This document shows positions 11,541-24,009 of a stretch of 60,000 bases of DNA, piece by piece. Position numbers and translations under genes: made by a program. This DNA is from Strigamia acuminata (taxonomy: Eukaryota > Arthropoda > Chilopoda > Geophilomorpha > Linotaeniidae), in the NCBI GenBank assembly GCA_949358305.1, contig OX442319.1:7504001-7564000 (forward strand). The letters run 5' to 3'. A model generated the notes under the pieces. The model saw only the letters and a list, made by a program, of their open reading frames with translations, was not told the origin of the DNA and ran no database searches. The stretch's first letter is position 1, and each line of letters starts with the position of its first letter.

Positions 11541-14500
11541 TCCAGGGGTTTTTTGTAAAACATTGATAAAATTCCGTGGAAATTTATCAAATATTGGCAA
11601 AATTCGGTGCTAATTTTGTCAAAAATTAGGAAAAAAAAATTTTCAAAACTTGTCCAACGTGCCGGTAAATCGAGCGCCCACATGCCTAGATAGTGCACGC
11701 CCAACCCGCCAAGGCTCGCCCCTCCGCCCGTTGGCGGGAGCCCCGGCCGTCCCCTCTCTCTCTCTTTCTCTCTCTCTCTCGGGCGCCCGGAGCTCGCCCC
11801 TCCGCCCGTCACCGACTTTTGACACAATTTTTGATGAAATTCAACGGAATTTTAGCAACGTTTTACAAAAAACCTGTGGAAATGTGTCCAACCGGGCAGA
11901 AATGTGTCGTAAAATGTTGCCGAAATTCTGTGAAAATTTGTCACAAATTGCCAAAAGTCGGTGCAAATTTTGTCAGAAATAGGAAACAAAAAATTTAAAA
12001 TTCGTCCAACGCGCCAGTAAATCGAGCGCGCCCATGCGTGGACAGTGCGCCGGCGGGAGCCCCGGCCGTCCTCTCTCTCTCTCTCTCTCGGCCGCCAAGG
12101 CTCGCCCCTCCGCCCGTCGGCGGGAGCCCCGACCGTCCCCCCTCTCTCTTTCGGCCGCCAAAGGATCGCCCCTCCGCTCGTCACAGATTTTTGTCAATAT
12201 TTGATGAATTTCAACAGATTTTCAGCAATATTTTACAGGACATTTCTGCTCTTTTGGATACATTTTCAAAGGTTTTATTGCTAAAATTCTGGGGAAATTT
12301 ATCAAAAATTGACAAAAAATCGATGCAAGTTTTGTCAGAAATTGATAAAATCTTCTTAAACTCGTCCAACGCGCCGGCGAGTGCACATGCGGGGACAGTG
12401 GGCACGTCCAGCCCGCGTGCACACTGTCAGATCGGGCGGTTTCGGGCACAGTTTGATCCGGGCAAATATCTAGCAAAACTTGCACCGATTTTTTGTCAAT
12501 TTTAGACAAATTTCAGCGATATTTTACGAGACATTTCTGCTCGATTGGACACATTTCCAGGGGTTTTTTGTAAAACATTGATAAAATTCCGTGGAAATTT
12601 ATCAAATATTGGCAAAATTCGGTGCTAATTTTGTCAAAAATTAGGAAAAAAAAATTTTCAAAACTTGTCCAACGTGCCGGTAAATCGAGCGCCCACATGC
12701 CTAGATAGTGCACGCCCAACCCGCCAAGGCTCGCCCCTCCGCCCGTTGGCGGGAGCCCCGGCCGTCCCCTCTCTCTCTCTTTCTCTCTCTCTCTCGGGCG
12801 CCCGGAGCTCGCCCCTCCGCCCGTCACCGACTTTTGACACAATTTTTGATGAAATTCAACAGAATTTTAGCAACGTTTTACAAAAAACCTGTGGAAATGT
12901 GTCCAACCGGGCAGAAATGTGTCGTAAAATGTTGCCGAAATTCTGTGAAAATTTGTCACAAATTGCCAAAAGTCGGTGCAAGTATTGCTAGATTTGGGCG
13001 CATCAAACTGTGCCGAGATCTGACAGTGTCCACGCGGTTTTGAAGCGCCCACTGTCGACGCACGTGGGCGCTCAATTTACCGGCGCGTTGGACGAGTTTT
13101 GAAAAAAGTTTTTTCCTAATTTCTGACAAAACTTGCACCGAATTTTGTCAATATGTGATAAATTTCCATGGATTTTAAGCAATGTTTTACAGAAGTCCGT
13201 CCCATCGGGCAGAAACGTCTCGTAAAATGTCGCTGAAATTCCGTGAAAATCTGTCAAAAATTGACAAAAGTTGGTGACCGACCCGCGGCGCGTCACGGCG
13301 CGGTCGGAGGACGGCCCTCGTCCCCAAAAACCACACTCCGGGTCACGTGGTCTCGCACTCGACTTTTTCAGTTTTCCCGTTTTCGGCCCGTTACGGCCAA
13401 GGACCGTAACGGGTCGAAAACGGGCCGCAACGGGTCGAAAACGGCCGCAACGGGTCGAAAACGGCCCGCACGGGCCGTTAACGGGCCGCCGACGGTCCCG
13501 TCACAATCCCGTAACGGCTCGCACGGGCCGTTAACGGGCCGCCGACGGTCCCGTCACGATCCCGTAACGGCTCGCACGGGCCGTTAACGGGCCGCCGACG
13601 GTTCCGTAACTATCCCGTAACGGCCCGCACGGGCCGTTAACGGGCCGCCGACGGTCCCGTCACGACCCCGTAACGGCCCGTACGACCTCATGCGGGCCGT
13701 TAACGGGCCGTTAACGGGCCGTTAACGGGCCGTTAACGGCCCGTTAACGGCGTAAAACCAAAAACAGGATTCGAGATTAATGTCTATGAATGTTGTACGC
13801 GTTTTCATGTACGTGTTGTCGGTTGTTGATTTTTTCGATTTACACCGTCACGGCCCGTTAACGGCCCGTTAACGGCCCGTTAACGGCCCGTCAACGGCCC
13901 GCATGGGGTCGCACGGGCCGTTAACGGGCCGCCGACGGTCCCGTCACGATCCCGTAACGGCCCGCACGGGCCGTTAACGGGCCGCCGACGGTCCCGTCAC
14001 GATTCCGTAACGGCTCGCACGGGCCGTTAACGGGCCGCCGACGGTCCCGTCACGATCCCGTAACGGCTCGCACGGGCCGTTAACGGGCCGCCGACGGTCC
14101 CGTCACGGTCCCGTAACGGCCTTCGTTCCCGGACTTCGGCTCGCCGACGGCCCGTGCGACCTCATGCGGGCCGCTAACGGGCCGTCAACGGGCCGTTAAC
14201 GGCCCGTTTTCGACCCGCTACGGCCCGTCACGGCCTGTTGGCCGTGCGACCCGTGACTCGGAGTGTGGTTTTTGGGGACGAGGGCCGTCCTCCGGCCGCG
14301 CCGCGACGCGCCGCGGGTCGGACAAGAAACGACCCGGTCGGAAACCGAACCTCAGTGTCCAATCGGGCAGAAATTGTGCGGAAGTTTAACCAAAAATGGC
14401 CAAAAGTCGGTGCAAGTTTTGCACGCAACAAACGTCCGATGTGACAGTGCCCATGCGGGTTGGACGTGCATGTGGGCGCGTGTGGGCGCTCGATTTACCG

Positions 14501-15245
14501 GCCCGTTGGACGAGTTAAACCAAAATTTCCCAATATCTTGCATAAATTTAAAGAAGATTTGACAGATTTCCAGATTTTAAGCGATGTTTTACATAAGTCC
14601 GTCCCATTGCTGAAATTCCGTGAAAATTTGTCAAAAATTGACAAAAGTCTGTGCAAATTTTGTCAGAAATAGGAAACAAAAAATTTAAAATTCGTCCAAC
14701 GCGCCAGTAAATCGAGCGCGCCCATGCGTGGACAGTGCGCCGGCGGGAGCCCCGGCCGTCCTCTCTCTCTCTCTCTCTCGGCCGCCAAGGCTCGCCCCTC
14801 CGCCCGTCGGCGGGAGCCCCGACCGTCCCCCCTCTCTCTTTCGGCCGCCAAAGGATCGCCCCTCCGCTCGTCACAGATTTTTGTCAATATTTGATGAATT
14901 TCAACAGATTTTCAGCAATATTTTACAGGACATTTCTGCTCTTTTGGATACATTTTCAAAGGTTTTATTGCTAAAATTCTGGGGAAATTTATCAAAAATT
15001 GACAAAAAATCGATGCAAGTTTTGTCAGAAACTGATAAAATCTTCTTAAACTCGTCCAACGCGCCGGCGAGTGCACATGCGGGGACAGTGGGCACGTCCA
15101 GCCCGCGTGCACACTGTCAGATCGGGCGGTTTCGGGCACAGTTTGATCCGGGCAAATATCTAGCAAAACTTGCACCGATTTTTTGTCAATTTTAGACAAA
15201 TTTCAGCAATATTTTACGAGACATTTCTGCTCGATTGGACACATT
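11541..15245. repeat. macrosatellite unit 4 (type B)
   Basis: 3705 bp, with the type B markers (CAACAGAATTTT near 12857, three 18 bp motifs), but without the core duplication and long arm of unit 2. Confidence 0.8.
13278..14321. repeat. GC-rich inverted-repeat element (unit 4)
   Basis: 1044 bp copy with the short right arm, a single spacer (starting near 13752) and three rather than four 18 bp repeats after the left arm. Confidence 0.75.
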
Positions 15246-18200
15246 TCCAGGGGTTTTTTGTAAAACATTGATAAAATTCCGTGGAAATTTATCAAATATT
15301 GGCAAAATTCGGTGCTAATTTTGTCAAAAATTAGGAAAAAAAAATTTTCAAAACTTGTCCAACGTGCCGGTAAATCGAGCGCCCACATGCCTAGATAGTG
15401 CACGCCCAACCCGCCAAGGCTCGCCCCTCCGCCCGTTGGCGGGAGCCCCGGCCGTCCCCTCTCTCTCTCTTTCTCTCTCTCTCTCGGGCGCCCGGAGCTC
15501 GCCCCTCCGCCCGTCACCGACTTTTGACACAATTTTTGATGAAATTCAACGGAATTTTAGCAACGTTTTACAAAAAACCTGTGGAAATGTGTCCAACCGG
15601 GCAGAAATGTGTCGTAAAATGTTGCCGAAATTCTGTGAAAATTTGTCACAAATTGCCAAAAGTCGGTGCAAATTTTGTCAGAAATAGGAAACAAAAAATT
15701 TAAAATTCGTCCAACGCGCCAGTAAATCGAGCGCGCCCATGCGTGGACAGTGCGCCGGCGGGAGCCCCGGCCGTCCTCTCTCTCTCTCTCTCTCGGCCGC
15801 CAAGGCTCGCCCCTCCGCCCGTCGGCGGGAGCCCCGACCGTCCCCCCTCTCTCTTTCGGCCGCCAAAGGATCGCCCCTCCGCTCGTCACAGATTTTTGTC
15901 AATATTTGATGAATTTCAACAGATTTTCAGCAATATTTTACAGGACATTTCTGCTCTTTTGGATACATTTTCAAAGGTTTTATTGCTAAAATTCTGGGGA
16001 AATTTATCAAATATTGACAAAAAATCGATGCAAGTTTTGTCAGAAATTGATAAAATCTTCTTAAACTCGTCCAACGCGCCGGCGAGTGCACATGCGGGGA
16101 CAGTGGGCACGTCCAGCCCGCGTGCACACTGTCAGATCGGGCGGTTTCGGGCACAGTTTGATCCGGGCAAATATCTAGCAAAACTTGCACCGATTTTTTG
16201 TCAATTTTAGACAAATTTCAGCGATATTTTACGAGACATTTCTGCTCGATTGGACACATTTCCAGGGGTTTTTTGTAAAACATTGATAAAATTCCGTGGA
16301 AATTTATCAAATATTGGCAAAATTCGGTGCTAATTTTGTCAAAAATTAGGAAAAAAAAATTTTCAAAACTTGTCCAACGTGCCGGTAAATCGAGCGCCCA
16401 CATGCCTAGATAGTGCACGCCCAACCCGCCAAGGCTCGCCCCTCCGCCCGTTGGCGGGAGCCCCGGCCGTCCCCTCTCTCTCTCTTTCTCTCTCTCTCTC
16501 GGGCGCCCGGAGCTCGCCCCTCCGCCCGTCACCGACTTTTGACACAATTTTTGATGAAATTCAACGGAATTTTAGCAACGTTTTACAAAAAACCTGTGGA
16601 AATGTGTCCAACCGGGCAGAAATGTGTCGTAAAATGTTGCCGAAATTCTGTGAAAATTTGTCACAAATTGCCAAAAGTCGGTGCAAGTATTGCTAGATTT
16701 GGGCGCATCAAACTGTGCCGAGATCTGACAGTGTCCACGCGGTTTTGAAGCGCCCACTGTCGACGCACGTGGGCGCTCAATTTACCGGCGCGTTGGACGA
16801 GTTTTGAAAAAAGTTTTTTCCTAATTTCTGACAAAACTTGCACCGAATTTTGTCAATATGTGATAAATTTCCATGGATTTTAAGCAATGTTTTACAGAAG
16901 TCCGTCCCATCGGGCAGAAACGTCTCGTAAAATGTCGCTGAAATTCCGTGAAAATCTGTCAAAAATTGACAAAAGTTGGTGACCGACCCGCGGCGCGTCA
17001 CGGCGCGGTCGGAGGACGGCCCTCGTCCCCAAAAACCACACTCCGGGTCACGTGGTCTCGCACTCGACTTTTTCAGTTTTCCCGTTTTCGGCCCGTTACG
17101 GCCAAGGACCGTAACGGGTCGAAAACGGGCCGCAACGGGTCGAAAACGGCCGCAACGGGTCGAAAACGGCCGCAACGGGTCGAAAACGGCCCGCACGGGC
17201 CGTTAACGGGCCGCCGACGGTCCCGTCACAATCCCGTAACGGCTCGCACGGGCCGTTAACGGGCCGCCGACGGTCCCGTCACGATCCCGTAACGGCTCGC
17301 ACGGGCCGTTAACGGGCCGCCGACGGTTCCGTAACTATCCCGTAACGGCCCGCACGGGCCGTTAACGGGCCGCCGACGGTCCCGTCACGACCCCGTAACG
17401 GCCCGTACGACCTCATGCGGGCCGTTAACGGGCCGTTAACGGGCCGTTAACGGCCCGTTAACGGCGTAAAACCAAAAACAGGATTCGAGATTAATGTCTA
17501 TGAATGTTGTACGCGTTTTCATGTACGTGTTGTCGGTTGTTGATTTTTTCGATTTACACCGTCACGGCCCGTTAACGGCCCGTTAACGGCCCGTTAACGG
17601 CCCGTCAACGGCCCGCATGGGGTCGCACGGGCCGTTAACGGGCCGCCGACGGTCCCGTCACGATCCCGTAACGGCCCGCACGGGCCGTTAACGGGCCGCC
17701 GACGGTCCCGTCACGATTCCGTAACGGCTCGCACGGGCCGTTAACGGGCCGCCGACGGTCCCGTCACGATCCCGTAACGGCTCGCACGGGCCGTTAACGG
17801 GCCGCCGACGGTCCCGTCACGGTCCCGTAACGGCCTTCGTTCCCGGACTTCGGCTCGCCGACGGCCCGTGCGACCTCATGCGGGCCGCTAACGGGCCGTC
17901 AACGGGCCGTTAACGGCCCGTTTTCGACCCGCTACGGCCCGTCACGGCCTGTTGGCCGTGCGACCCGTGACTCGGAGTGTGGTTTTTGGGGACGAGGGCC
18001 GTCCTCCGGCCGCGCCGCGACGCGCCGCGGGTCGGACAAGAAACGACCCGGTCGGAAACCGAACCTCAGTGTCCAATCGGGCAGAAATTGTGCGGAAGTT
18101 TAACCAAAAATGGCCAAAAGTCGGTGCAAGTTTTGCACGCAACAAACGTCCGATGTGACAGTGCCCATGCGGGTTGGACGTGCATGTGGGCGCGTGTGGG

Positions 18201-18959
18201 CGCTCGATTTACCGGCCCGTTGGACGAGTTAAACCAAAATTTCCCAATATCTTGCATAAATTTAAAGAAGATTTGACAGATTTCCAGATTTTAAGCGATG
18301 TTTTACATAAGTCCGTCCCATTGCTGAAATTCCGTGAAAATTTGTCAAAAATTGACAAAAGTCTGTGCAAATTTTGTCAGAAATAGGAAACAAAAAATTT
18401 AAAATTCGTCCAACGCGCCAGTAAATCGAGCGCGCCCATGCGTGGACAGTGCGCCGGCGGGAGCCCCGGCCGTCCTCTCTCTCTCTCTCTCTCGGCCGCC
18501 AAGGCTCGCCCCTCCGCCCGTCGGCGGGAGCCCCGACCGTCCCCCCTCTCTCTTTCGGCCGCCAAAGGATCGCCCCTCCGCTCGTCACAGATTTTTGTCA
18601 ATATTTGATGAATTTCAACAGATTTTCAGCAATATTTTACAGGACATTTCTGCTCTTTTGGATACATTTTCAAAGGTTTTATTGCTAAAATTCTGGGGAA
18701 ATTTATCAAAAATTGACAAAAAATCGATGCAAGTTTTGTCAGAAACTGATAAAATCTTCTTAAACTCGTCCAACGCGCCGGCGAGTGCACATGCGGGGAC
18801 AGTGGGCACGTCCAGCCCGCGTGCACACTGTCAGATCGGGCGGTTTCGGGCACAGTTTGATCCGGGCAAATATCTAGCAAAACTTGCACCGATTTTTTGT
18901 CAATTTTAGACAAATTTCAGCAATATTTTACGAGACATTTCTGCTCGATTGGACACATT
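15246..18959. repeat. macrosatellite unit 5 (type A)
   Basis: 3714 bp, type A markers, collinear with unit 1 at an offset of 15245 bp. Confidence 0.8.
16983..18035. repeat. GC-rich inverted-repeat element (unit 5)
   Basis: Collinear with the unit 1 copy (1053 bp), short right arm, single spacer. Confidence 0.75.
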
Positions 18960-19763
18960 TCCAGGGGTTTTTTGTAAAACATTGATAAAATTCCGTGGAA
19001 ATTTATCAAATATTGGCAAAATTCGGTGCTAATTTTGTCAAAAATTAGGAAAAAAAAATTTTCAAAACTTGTCCAACGTGCCGGTAAATCGAGCGCCCAC
19101 ATGCCTAGATAGTGCACGCCCAACCCGCCAAGGCTCGCCCCTCCGCCCGTTGGCGGGAGCCCCGGCCGTCCCCTCTCTCTCTCTTTCTCTCTCTCTCTCG
19201 GGCGCCCGGAGCTCGCCCCTCCGCCCGTCACCGACTTTTGACACAATTTTTGATGAAATTCAACGGAATTTTAGCAACGTTTTACAAAAAACCTGTGGAA
19301 ATGTGTCCAACCGGGCAGAAATGTGTCGTAAAATGTTGCCGAAATTCTGTGAAAATTTGTCACAAATTGCCAAAAGTCGGTGCAAATTTTGTCAGAAATA
19401 GGAAACAAAAAATTTAAAATTCGTCCAACGCGCCAGTAAATCGAGCGCGCCCATGCGTGGACAGTGCGCCGGCGGGAGCCCCGGCCGTCCTCTCTCTCTC
19501 TCTCTCTCGGCCGCCAAGGCTCGCCCCTCCGCCCGTCGGCGGGAGCCCCGACCGTCCCCCCTCTCTCTTTCGGCCGCCAAAGGATCGCCCCTCCGCTCGT
19601 CACAGATTTTTGTCAATATTTGATGAATTTCAACAGATTTTCAGCAATATTTTACAGGACATTTCTGCTCTTTTGGATACATTTTCAAAGGTTTTATTGC
19701 TAAAATTCTGGGGAAATTTATCAAAAATTGACAAAAAATCGATGCAAGTTTTGTCAGAAACTG
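18960..19763. repeat. macrosatellite unit 6, truncated by gap
   Basis: First ~800 bp of a further unit, ending in the third subunit of module M at the N run. The last bases read TCAGAAACTG, a variant otherwise found only in the module copy that follows the GC-rich element, not in a first-position module (which reads TCAGAAATTG). Confidence 0.8.
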
Positions 19764-19963
19764 NNNNNNNNNNNNNNNNNNNNNNNNNNNNNNNNNNNNN
19801 NNNNNNNNNNNNNNNNNNNNNNNNNNNNNNNNNNNNNNNNNNNNNNNNNNNNNNNNNNNNNNNNNNNNNNNNNNNNNNNNNNNNNNNNNNNNNNNNNNNN
19901 NNNNNNNNNNNNNNNNNNNNNNNNNNNNNNNNNNNNNNNNNNNNNNNNNNNNNNNNNNNNNNN
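19764..19963. other. assembly gap (200 N)
   Basis: An uninterrupted run of exactly 200 N. Such round lengths are usually placeholders for a gap of unknown size. It separates two unrelated satellites, so the true distance and even the adjacency are unproven. Confidence 0.99.
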
Positions 19964-21519
19964 ACTGCGATGTGAAATGAGCTCAAAATTTTTTTTTCAA
20001 AATTTATTGCTTGGGTGTTGCTAAAACTTAGATTGAAGGCTTCTACTAAGGTTTAAACACTATTTCTGAACATTCAGAGACATTGGTCTTGTGGTGTTTG
20101 TGCTAAGTCAACTGCGATGTGAAATGAGCTCAAAATTTTTTTCTTCAAAATTTAATGCTTGGGTGTTGCTAAAACTTATATTGAAGGCTTCTACTAAGGT
20201 TTAAACACTATTTCTGAACATTCAGAGACATTAGACTTGTGGTGTTTGTGCTAAGTCAACTGTGATGAGATCAAAAGTCTATTCTCCCAAATCATCGGTT
20301 AAATGTTTCTAAAACTTACATTGGAGCCTTCTACTAAGGTTTAAACACTATTTCTGAACATTCAGAGACATTGGACTTGTGGTGTTTGTGCTAAGTAACT
20401 GTGATGAGATCAAAAGTCTATTCTCCCAAATCATTGCTTGGATGTTGCTAAAACTTACATTGAAGGCTTCTACTAAGGTTTAAACACTATTTCTGAACAT
20501 TCAGAGACATTGGTCTTGTGGTGTTTGTGCTAAGTCAACTGTGATGAGATCAAAAGTCTATTCTCCCAAATCATCGGTTGGATGTTTCTAAAACTTACAT
20601 TGGAGCCTTCTACTAAGGTTTAAACACTATTTCTGAACATTCAGAGACATTGGTCTTATGGTGTTTGTGCTAAGTCAACTATGATGAGATCAAAAGTCTA
20701 TTCTCCCAAATCATTCGTTGGATGTTTCTAAAACTTACATTGGAGCCTTCTACTAAGGTTTAAACACTATTTCTGAACATTCAGAGACATTGGTCTTGTG
20801 GTGTTTGTGCTAAGTCAACTGTGATGAGATCAAAAGTCTATTCTCCCAAATCATCGGTTAAATGTTATAAAACTTACATTGGAGCCTTCTACTAAGGTTT
20901 AAACACTATTTCTGAACATTCAGAGACATTGGTCTTGTGGTGTTTGTGCTAAGTCAACTGTGATGAGATCAAAAGTCTATTCTCCCAAATCATCGGTTAA
21001 ATGTTTCTAAAACTTACATTGGAGCCTTCTACTAAGGTTTAAACACTATTTCTGAACATTCAGAGACATTGGACTTGTGGTGTTTGTGCTAAGTAACTGT
21101 GATGAGATCAAAAGTCTATTCTCCCAAATCATTGCTTGGATGTTGCTAAAACTTACATTGAAGGCTTCTACTAAGGTTTAAACACTATTTCTGAACATTC
21201 AGAGACATTGGTCTTGTGGTGTTTGTGCTAAGTCAACTGTGATGAGATCAAAAGTCTATTCTCCCAAATCATCGGTTGGATGTTTCTAAAACTTACATTG
21301 GAGCCTTCTACTAAGGTTTAAACACTATTTCTGAACATTCAGAGACATTGGTCTTATGGTGTTTGTGCTAAGTCAACTATGATGAGATCAAAAGTCTATT
21401 CTCCCAAATCATCGGTTGAATGTTTCTAAAACTTACATTGGAGCCTTCTACTAAGGTTTAAACACTATTTCTGAACATTCAGAGACATTGGTCTTGTGGT
21501 GTTTGTGCTAAGTCAACTG
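19964..21519. repeat. 140 bp satellite array, part left of the retrotransposon
   Basis: About eleven tandem monomers of ~140 bp. The right part of each is highly conserved (CTTCTACTAAGGTTTAAACA, then ATTTCTGAACATTCAGAGAC). The first two monomers (from 19964 and about 20111) are the longer F type with GCGATGTGAAATGAGCTC and a poly-T run. The others are the GTGATGAGATC type. The array stops abruptly at 21519, where the LTR begins in the middle of the conserved AAGTCAACTGTGATGAG. Confidence 0.97.
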
Positions 21520-22261
21520 TGTTGCTAGCAACATAAAGGAAAGCTGCTAAACGTCTTAAAAATTAGTCATCTGGAATTATTAAAAAGGGTTTTTAATATT
21601 TATCTTAGATTGGGAATTTAATTAGACACTTATTTGAATATAAGTCTTCTTTGAGTTAGTTTGAGTGAATTTCTCAGTACTGGTTGATCTGACCGGATAA
21701 ATCTGGGAAGAAAAGAGTTTTTACATTAGTTATTTATCCACTTAGAATTTATTTTCTATCTTGTTTACCTGTGTTATGCATGTTTTGATGTTTCCAAGTG
21801 TTTTCCTGTTTCCAGTCCACTATTGTCAATGTAGTGACAAGGTGTAATGATGCTCTCAGACAGCAAAAGGGTACTAGAATGAGAAATGTATGTTATTATC
21901 AGTTTTAAGCTGTTTCAATCAATTTCTGTTTGTTTTCTGTATATTACTAACCAATTAAGCGTTTTGTTAACTTAGATTGTGTGTAGCCTGTCTAGTGAGC
22001 TAATTTCAAGCCTTTCTATCTTCCTGCAAGTGATCTCTGTTTACATTGTCGGCCATTACTGTGGGAGTGGTCTACTTGTATCTGTAAAGAGAGGAGAAAA
22101 TGTTTAATCCCAAAGAGTTTTTGTGGGTTCTGATTAATAATTAATCACTTAATTATTATGCAATGTAAAAGTGTTAAGTTTAAGATTTATCTGTGTTGAT
22201 TTATAACTTAACTTCTGCACTTACTGTAAAGTTGCCAGCTCATTGGTCTAAAATGTCTTTA

Positions 22262-22572
22262 CCGTACTGCCTCGATTTAACGCCGGGGCGTTTATTTACT
22301 TTTCCAAGTCGACCCCTCCGGCGATTATTCAAAGCCCGGCGATTATTCGCGCCGGGCGTCTAACGAAAAAAAAAGGTTTTTTTACTGCCGCCACCCAATC
22401 ATTTACGTTAAATTACCGTATATTCGTCTAAAAAACGTTTAAAACCGGCGTTTAAACAAACCCGGCGTTTATTTAAGGCCGGCGTTTATTGCCTTTTCGT
22501 TCTGAGTTTGCCCGGCGTTTAATCAGGAGCCGGCGTTTAGATACGACCGGCGTTAAATCAAGGCAGTACGGT
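22262..22572. mobile_element. 311 bp MITE with TA target duplication (Tc1/mariner-like ends)
   Basis: Present in the 5' LTR and absent from the 3' LTR, where the empty site reads GTCTTTACTTATTC. The filled site has TA at 22260-22261 and 22573-22574. The ends are inverted repeats of ~25 bp starting CCGTACTGCC, with one C/T mismatch. The interior holds many copies of CCGGCGTTTA and related GGCGATTATTC, and no coding frame. TA duplication with TIRs is typical of the Tc1/mariner superfamily, so a transposase elsewhere presumably mobilised it; the exact family is not recognised. Confidence 0.88.
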
Positions 22573-22924
22573 ACTTATTCTTTTCTCTATTTTATGAGTT
22601 GTTCAGTGTGTTTTAGAGTGAATAATTTAGTTCTCAACGAGCATTGTGGTTAGAGACTGTTGTTAATGTATACTTTTGCATTTAATGTCAAATACTTGCT
22701 GTTAGGCTTATGTGTTTTCAACTATTAACTTCTACGGTAGTTTTGTTGTGCCAGCAGTACTTATTTCTCTTTACAAGCACTTAGAGACCTCTGTAACTTT
22801 AAGTGCAAGTGTCCTTATACAATGTGGAGATAGTTACACTTGTTGTTTCTTATTATTGTTAAAGTGTGACTTCTTTGTAATATCCTCGTGATTCAATTGT
22901 AGTAGTCTTGTTAAGAATTTAGAG

Positions 22925-22930
22925 AATAAA
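22925..22930 (+). promoter_or_regulatory. candidate polyadenylation signal in the 5' LTR
   Basis: AATAAA in the context GAGAATAAAATGG, in the 3' third of the LTR. Its equivalent in the 3' LTR is the one expected to be used. Confidence 0.4.
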
Positions 22931-23189
22931 ATGGTTGCTTTTTATTTCTCTCCAAGTCTCATTTCTCTATACAACCAGAAAGCAATGTGCAGTGAGTAGA
23001 AAAATCCTCCTTCCTCCTCCTTGAACTCACCAGTGGCAGATCATCATGTGAAGCAGCAAGTTCAATTCCAGTGTTTGCATTTCTTCAAGTCTTTGGCCAA
23101 CTTCTGTGTATCAGTTTTAGCCAAGCAGCAGTCAAGTATTGCCGCCCCTCCTTCTGGCCTGGTTGTCGCCTGCGACCTTGCCAGAAACA

Positions 23190-24009
23190 ATTTGGTACCG
23201 TGAACCAAGGATTTCTTCCAGTTATCTCAGTGGACCTTCATGTGTGCTGCAAAATTCATCAGTGGGTTTTGTTCTCAAGCTGTGCAAAGCTTTTATGTGT
23301 AAAGTGCCATTGAAGCTGTGCCACTACAGTGAAGTGTATGCTCTCGTCAGCCTTTCACAGGCAAAAAAGTGGGTTTTTCAAGTTGGATTCTCAAATTGTC
23401 AAGATGGTCAAGATGTTTTTCAACTTGGATCAAGCAAGGCTTCGAGAGTACGAGCGATCCTGCACGACAATCAATTCCAAACACAACGCAATATACATCC
23501 TACAAGAAGATTTGAAGAAATAATTATTAAGAATTATTATTTAAATAGAATAATATCCGAATTTGCTGCTGTAATCATTTCAAAGGAGTTTTTGATTAGA
23601 AACTGGTGTAGTTGGGGGGAGAAGAAGTTTAAGTCTTAACAGTTTGAATAAATTCTCGATTCCAGTTTGTGGAATTTAGAGAATATCCAGTGAATTAGTG
23701 AATAATACCAAGCTTTAGTGTTGGTATCCCAATTTAAAACGAGTATCTAGTCAGAAACTCAATTGTGAAAATAAGAGAATTGTCAATTACCTTTAATTAT
23801 TGAATTTTGGGGGTTAATTTGCCAATCCTGTTAACATCCCGTGTGTTTCAATCCTGTTAACAGCTTGTGGATATCCATCCTGCTTTTGTGTGTTCAGTAA
23901 ATCCTAGAGTGTAAAAGAATTAGACAATTTCTTGTTAACCAATTTAGTCAGTTAAGTTGAGTTTGAATCCTGAACTGATCTTTGAATTCTTCATTTCTCG
24001 GTGAGGATT
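23190..24009 (+). other. retrotransposon leader (untranslated)
   Basis: About 820 bp between the 5' LTR and the first ATG of the polyprotein. In the polyprotein frame there are stops at 23953, 23968 and 23977, so translation cannot start further upstream in that frame. A short direct repeat AATCCTGTTAACA occurs at 23824 and 23850. Short frames around 23139-23639 mostly overlap the LTR and primer site and resemble nothing known to me. Packaging signals would be expected here but none can be recognised. Confidence 0.7.
23193..23210 (+). promoter_or_regulatory. candidate tRNA primer binding site
   Basis: TGGTACCGTGAACCAAGG begins 3 bases after the 5' LTR. A site starting TGG directly downstream of the LTR is what pairing with the CCA end of a tRNA requires. 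The tRNA was not identified. Confidence 0.5.

Larger units (their letters stand above)
1..19763. repeat. macrosatellite array, about 3.7 kb higher-order units
   Basis: The same sequence recurs with unit starts near 1, 3715, 7827, 11541, 15246 and 18960 (phase set arbitrarily by the window edge), so unit lengths are 3714, 4112, 3714, 3705 and 3714 bp, with a sixth unit cut by the N gap. Each unit reads: one full 1015 bp module, the first ~425 bp of a second module, an inverted flank, a GC-rich inverted-repeat element, another flank, then the rest of the interrupted module. Copies differ by scattered single bases and small indels. Units 1, 3 and 5 share diagnostic variants and units 2 and 4 share others, which makes the array a dimeric higher-order repeat. 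Open frames in it are short, overlap on both strands and recur only because the DNA recurs, so no gene is called. The array continues beyond the left edge. Confidence 0.95.
21520..23189 (+). repeat. 5' LTR (interrupted by a MITE)
   Basis: 1670 bp as it stands; removing the 311 bp insertion and its duplicated TA gives about 1357 bp, matching the 3' LTR. It starts TG and ends CA. A polyadenylation-type AATAAA lies at 22925-22930, near the likely R region. I saw about one base of length difference from the 3' LTR, between 22590 and 22680, and no other clear difference in the stretches compared. Confidence 0.92.

Noticed and set aside
1-19763. Many 60-170 codon open frames on both strands of the macrosatellite, some rich in Arg/Glu or Ser/Leu
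   Set aside because: They overlap one another in several frames, recur exactly with the satellite period, and derive from CT/GA tracts and low stop density in GC-rich parts. No protein family is recognisable and no gene structure surrounds them.
23139-23639. A 166-codon frame spanning the LTR end, primer site and leader
   Set aside because: It crosses the LTR border and primer site and has no recognised domain; it is a chance frame.
24001-24009. GTG at 24001 as the polyprotein start
   Set aside because: This is a eukaryotic element; the first in-frame ATG is at 24010 with a good initiation context, so three codons were removed.
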